Source: Holothuria scabra
Taxonomy: Eukaryota; Echinodermata; Holothuroidea; Aspidochirotida; Holothuriidae
DNA length: 64,000 bases
NCBI GenBank assembly: GCA_037179385.1
Contig: CM074180.1
Span: 25,153,455 to 25,217,454, forward strand
Direction: 5' to 3'
The translations under genes and the position numbers were made by a program. The notes under the pieces were generated by a model. The model was not told the DNA's origin and searched no databases. It saw nothing but the letters and a program-made list of their open reading frames with translations. Below, in pieces: positions 59,475 through 64,000 of this stretch (the stretch's first letter is position 1; each line of letters starts with the position of its first letter).

Positions 59475-59853
59475 GGTCAGTAAGGGTGTAATAAAAACTG
59501 TTCAAGTTAAATCTGTCTTACCGTAAATGCTTTCACAAAACCGCAACCCTGCCTGAGTATAAATCTGAACCTAGTAATCCAAAGAACTTGTATGTAACTG
59601 GAATCTTAACCATTGGTTCAAGGAATCTATTGGGCTAGCAGATCTTCAATATATTTAAACCTTGTCTAGTTGGCAATCCCCATGTAACAAGCCTCTAGCC
59701 AGAGATGTAGTCACATGTTTTAGATGTACAAAAATGTATGAAGAAGGCCAATGAATGCCTTCTTAGATGGGCAGTGCAAAATATAATGGTAAGACAATGA
59801 AAATTAAAAAGGCACAAGTCACATGCAGGCATGATGTTTGCATCAAGGCTTCT

Positions 59854-60080
59854 TTTTCTAAAGTCCTCCCGACCCTCTGGCAAAGGGCCGTTCGGCGAAA
59901 CCAAACTTGATACTGCTTCCCGAAGAAGCTATTACGTCCACTGAAGGACAACACTTAACGACCAACCTCGCGGCCTTCAGACCATTTTCATCATTGGTCT
60001 GTCATGTATGGCTCCATTCTTGACTGGATGAAAAGAACAGATACTACACATGATCTTAGCCAAAAGGCCGAGAAGCGATC
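59854..60080 (-). mobile_element. U2-snRNA-headed SINE-like retroposon with 14-bp target duplication
   Basis: GCATCAAGGCTTCT occurs at 59840-59853 and 60081-60094, a perfect target duplication. The minus-strand insert starts exactly at the first base of U2 snRNA and follows U2 for 47 nt (60079-60033), including GGCCTTTTGGCTAAGATC and GTGTAGTATCTGTTCTT. It then continues into an unrelated structured body of about 180 nt with several perfect short hairpins (for example GCTTC-TTCGG-GAAGC and GTTTGG-loop-CCGAAC), and ends TTTAGAAAA. The one extra base (G) at the 5' joint could derive from the RNA cap. Confidence 0.85.
60033..60079 (-). pseudogene. U2 snRNA 5' domain fragment (47 nt)
   Basis: Near-perfect match to the conserved U2 5' end: stem I, then the branch-point recognition sequence GTGTAGTA. 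One difference is ATCATGTGTAG instead of ATCAAGTGTAG. The Sm site and downstream stem-loops are absent, so it is not a functional U2 gene. Confidence 0.9.
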
Positions 60081-60234
60081 GCATCAAGGCTTCTCACTCC
60101 AGCTGTGATTTAGATGGTAAGTTTGTGATCACTAATAAATGAGACTCCCAATATTAATATCCTGGATAAAGGCTTATGCAGGCAGACAAGTAGCCCCACA
60201 TGAGTTTGGAAAAAAGGAATAAGTAAGATTCAGG

Positions 60235-60660
60235 TTACCCCAAGATTTAATTAGTCAGATGAGATTTTATGGCTCAGTTTCTATTAACCAATTGATGAAG
60301 GGGAGAGTCATTTATCCAACCAGGTAGTATCGGCAGTTGGGTACTGAAAATACATAAGTGACCTGGCAATAACTGCCAGTTGTAAATACAAAAGACTACT
60401 TTTAAGTCAGGCCTGCCTCAGCCGTTTTTCCAGTTGTGGCTCTCTGGCTTGTTTTCCCTGTGAGTGCCCTATATTCGGGCATTGCTATGATCAGACAATT
60501 TCTATATTCATCTATGATTGAGTTGTCAGAAATTGGGGTTTTTGGAACAAAGCCTGTGTTGGAACATAATAGATTTGTCAGAACATAGGGGTGTTGGAAT
60601 TTAGGGGTGTTGGAACATTGGACTGTAATGCTTTCTCCATTGCTTATGCTGAGCACTGAG
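60235..60660 (-). repeat. Diverged SINE-body relative, interrupted
   Basis: Shares words with the 59232-59474 SINE at both ends (60252-60285 and 60630-60655), but has no tRNA head and an extra stretch of about 150 bp with 'gtgttggaac' repeats between. Confidence 0.4.
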
Positions 60661-61217
60661 CACTGTGGCAGAAGTTTATATAAAGAGGCAGCCTGGTGAA
60701 GATTGTGACTTCCTGGAATTTCAAATACCTTTTGTTGATTTCTTTGTTTTTTAAATAAAAAAATCTCATTTTCATGAGTTCCCAGGTCACAGGAACCCTG
60801 TAGATTTCTTGGAAATTATGAATCATCATCTGGGTCCAAGAATGTCTTTTGCTGGAAACAGAGCTGCTGAGCATGAAATAGGCTATTTACAATGACCTGA
60901 AAGTTGGTGCAAACTTCTAAAGTTTACCCATCATAATAAGGGGTAAAACATTCCAACCAGTATTGAAAGACCAGTCAGCAGAAGAAATCTAGACTTGGGA
61001 AGCAGTTGTCAAAGGCTGAAATTGGCCTCTGTAGAAAGAAAGAACTTCAACAAAAGGGCTTCCTAAATGGAGGTTCTGTACAGCTGCATTTTACTGTCTA
61101 TCTTGGTACTGTATAACACTGTAGGGTGGTGATCATTGGTTTTGCTTTCTGTGAGACAGTCCAGCTTTAGAACATGTTGTCCTCTCTTCAGTCACATATA
61201 CTGTGCCATGCAGGTAT

Positions 61218-61620
61218 TTAAAGGCAGAATGTTCATCAACGGAGACAGTTACAGGTCTTCCAACCTATTTACTTCTAGCTCCTCCTACTAGTTTCTCCTA
61301 TGAGCTCCTCCTACAAGCTCCTCCTTCTAGCTCCTCCTACAAGCTCCTCCTTCTAGCTCCTCCTACTAGCTCCTGCTACTGACCTTATCCCAAGTTTATC
61401 CTTATGAAGAGACAATCCTAGTTCACTTCTTCAGGGCATACCCTGGTGAGCATTTGAAGCCCTAAATGTGAAATTGGAGCACTCTCAGTGCATGCAGTGA
61501 AAAATCAGATGATCTGCATCTAATTTTTTAAAAGATGTCAATCGAAGAGCTGAGCCAGTTGAACATTTTGGTACACTCAGGGTAAAATAGTAGTTTGGGG
61601 TGATGAATGACTGTCTTTAA
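61218..61620 (+). mobile_element. TTAA-type MITE family B with internal minisatellite
   Basis: TTAA at 61218-61221 and 61617-61620. The right end 'gtagtttggggtgatgaatg' and interior 'gatgtcaatcgaagagctga' match family B. It is longer than the sister copies because of the minisatellite at 61262-61375. Confidence 0.75.
61262..61375 (+). repeat. Minisatellite, 15-bp unit (CTCCTCCTACAAG type)
   Basis: About seven diverged units of AGCTCCTCCTACTAG / AGCTCCTCCTTCTAG in tandem. In sister MITEs only one such unit is present ('ctcctagcccctccc' at 39504). Confidence 0.85.
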
Positions 61621-62890
61621 ATATTCCTACAGTTCCATTTTAATTTTATTTTCAGACAGCATATCATAATGTCTAATCATTCAGCTCACAACACTAGGAA
61701 GAGCTGTTTCTAGCAATCTAAGGGAGTTTGTTTGCTGATAGTTTTCTAGCACACATTTTCCCACACTTGGTGAACTCAGCTGAGATAGTAGCTAAGATTG
61801 TCCTTGTTTTCAGTCGTAAGAAAACAATGTGATATGCCACACTAATCCAATCAAGTATAAAATTTTGTTCAACATTTTGATGCATTTCACTGGATCTTTA
61901 TTACAATGGACAAAAGAGCTGTTACAACCAAAAGGAAAAAAAACAAATTTTTTAAAAGACTGCAGATCTATTCTGTAGCACACAGACCTATGTTACAAAG
62001 TCTCTCTGAAATCAACTCTTTCAGACTTTTGCCTTTCACTTAAATGTAAACCTGATGAGACGAACTTTGGACAATGAAAGAAAACATTTGTTTAACAAGT
62101 TTCTTAAATAGAAATTTGTGTAGAAGCCAAAAACAAGAAAGAAAAAAACAAGCACACCCCTGCTTTTAAAGTTACTGATAAATTTGCTCGAGTCACTAAA
62201 ATCAAACACAATTATTATATGTCACAATGATGTAAAGGTACTGCCAACATTTGCTGGATTTAAGTTTACCACCGATGGAATTGGGAGTTTACAGTCCAAA
62301 ACCAAAATTTATGTTTGATATGTTAAAGAGGAACAAATTCTAAGTATTCCGGTGGAATTTTCTTTTACTTTCCATGTTTGGCACTCCAGAATTGACAATT
62401 GTTGCACTATAAACTTGAAACAAGCAGGTGTTGTGTCATGGATTCATGGACATTTTGCAAGTCTTTTCTTTTTTCCATCCTACTGTTTTGATTTTTGATG
62501 GATAAGGGATGCTATCTTCATCTTGACTCAAAGGCATGTATAATTTTCAAAATTCCATTCCCCAGGATGCACTTAATATATCAATATTTCAGAGCTGATT
62601 TGCATAAAATTGGAGAGGGGATTTTGAAGAATAACAAACATTAACCAAGAATCCATGACATCACAGCAGCTTGCTTTGAGTTCACTCCTTGTACATAATG
62701 TGTCAACTTCAACTGTCAATATTTGGAGAACTAAACATGGGAAAGGAATGAAAATTTTTCAAGAATGCTTAAAATATGTTCCTCCTTAAAATACCATACC
62801 TAAATTTGGTTCTGAACTTATTTTTTTAACTGGTAATTTTCATTGACAAACTACCTTCCTCTTGGAGAGAATGATTCTATTGTGGTAATA

Positions 62891-63743
62891 TTAAGGCTCT
62901 GCAACACTATTCCGGGCAAGCACTGTGTGCAAGTTGCGGGTGACAATTTTTGCTGCCTAAAGTTCCCCGCATTTAGCACAGACCTGACAGTATCTCGCCC
63001 GGATCTTGCCCGTACTTGCCCGCAGGTGCGCACGCAAGTCCGAGTTGCCCGCAGCAAAGTTTTGAACATGCTGAAAACTTGTTCCGGGTAAATTGCATGA
63101 GTTTGCTCGCAGAGGTTCCCGCAGAACACTCGCAAGGGACCCGTAGCAGCCGCAAGTCACAAGTAGTTAACCCGCTTGAAGAAAGTAGGTTGGTCGCTAG
63201 CTGTGACAATTTCGTGCAGAGCGTGTGTCAGATGCGTGCATGGGACGTGCGTCTCAAAGGCAAGGAACGGTATTGGTACTGACAACTTGACTTCATAGTG
63301 TCAATTCTACGGGTATGGAGCAAGGAAATTGAGGGCATGTTGTGGGCAAGTTACTGTCTCCCTGCTGGTTATCCGAGGGCTTGCAGCGGGCAAGTTGCTG
63401 GCATTCTGCGAAAAAAATATGCGACGTTAATATGCTCTCAATTGGCACGCCTAAACCTCGCACATTGCAGGCAACTTCCACGCAGGTGACATGCAACTGG
63501 CACACTGGTAACTGGTAGAGCCCGTAAGTGTCCCTGAGCTAACACGGAACTCTCCCGCTTGTTGCACGCATTTCAAATGGAGAACATGCAACACCCTTGG
63601 AAGTACCACAGGTAAAATACGCAAGTTCCACGTAAAACCCACCCAAACCTTGACTTGCCCGCAGAACTTTTCCTACGGGCAACGAAATTCTTGCCCGCAA
63701 CAAGCCCGTAGAGCCTGCCCAGAATAGTGTGACAGGACCTTTA
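62891..63743. mobile_element. 850-bp TIR element with GCCCGCA/TTGCCCG subrepeats
   Basis: The left end TTAAGGCTCTGCAACACTAT TCCGGGCAAGC and the reverse complement of the right end (CTAAAGGTCCTGTCACACTA TTCTGGGCAGGC) agree over about 30 bp. The interior is unusually GC-rich and full of short 'cttgcccgca'/'gcgggcaagt' words on both strands. This makes overlapping open frames on both strands that I do not call genes. Confidence 0.7.
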
Positions 63744-64000
63744 GAGAAGACATAGTTAATGGCCATTGACAAAAACAAAAAGGACGACTTCCTTAATTAA
63801 ATTTTCTGAAGCACCACATTGCTAAATAAGACTGATATAATGCGCTGCTGATTGCTGTCTTGGAGGAGGGGGTGTCCCCCTCCCCCTTTCGAAAATTTTT
63901 GTGTTTCGGAAAGGGGTTTACATGCAAAATGGTGGAAAGTTTGTTCAATTTTCCCAGCCAAAATTTTTCACAAACTTAAAAGCACCGACTCTAATGAATG

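Noticed and set aside
60033..60079. Functional U2 snRNA gene
   Set aside because: Only the first 47 nt match; the Sm site and 3' stem-loops are absent.
61262..61375. Possible CRISPR-like array
   Set aside because: Units are contiguous without spacers, the DNA is eukaryotic, and it is a minisatellite inside a MITE.
62843..63778. Many overlapping open frames on both strands
   Set aside because: They follow from GC-rich subrepeats of a TIR element; none shows a domain.

Overview
This is eukaryotic nuclear DNA from an animal. It is AT-rich, has small exons (35-501 bp) in long introns with consensus GT..AG junctions, and most of the rest is decayed transposons. Gene content (an EMI/EGF receptor and a DNAJC4-type J protein), Penelope-like and BEL/Pao-like fragments, and runs of the AGGCCT/CCTAGG palindrome suggest a marine invertebrate deuterostome. 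An echinoderm is my best guess, but that is an inference.

Minus strand, about 2.1-15.5 kb: eight coding exons join in frame into a small type I membrane receptor. Its order is signal peptide, EMI domain with CCPGW and an acidic insert, a string of EGF/laminin-EGF-like repeats, one transmembrane helix and a basic cytoplasmic start. It resembles the MEGF10/Draper/Nimrod group. The end of the cytoplasmic tail (below 2.13 kb) is not resolved. Its introns hold a perfect 223-bp TA tract, several MITEs (one 8 bp from a splice donor) and GC-rich repeats.

Middle, about 15.5-39 kb: mostly repeats. There is a frame-broken Penelope-like reverse-transcriptase fragment (19.9-20.4 kb), a 1.2-kb TIR element, a nested mosaic of GC-rich repeats (25.4-27.1 kb), two related TGACGT-rich tracts, a palindrome-rich tract, a non-autonomous hAT element with an 8-bp target duplication, further TIR elements, and a DR1-type AGGTCA repeat cluster. 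Possible real exons here are a first exon at 29.7 kb (minus), a two-exon micro-ORF at 27.2 kb (plus) and an exon-like stretch at 24.5 kb (minus).

Plus strand, 39.2-51.2 kb: a complete six-exon DNAJC4-like gene encoding 243 residues, with a J domain carrying HPD and a single transmembrane helix. All five junctions keep the frame. Its introns carry MITEs and a LINE-like tail. Downstream lie a deleted BEL/Pao-type retroelement (minus, 51.8-53.7 kb), adjacent TTAA MITEs, a very recent 279-bp tandem duplication, a possible transmembrane exon at 57.7 kb, and two SINE-like insertions with intact target duplications near 59-60 kb. One has a tRNA-like head. The other has a head matching the first 47 nt of U2 snRNA.

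I found no new multi-gene system. The most notable items are the U2-headed retroposon, the compact EMI/EGF receptor, and the minisatellite that arose inside a MITE.
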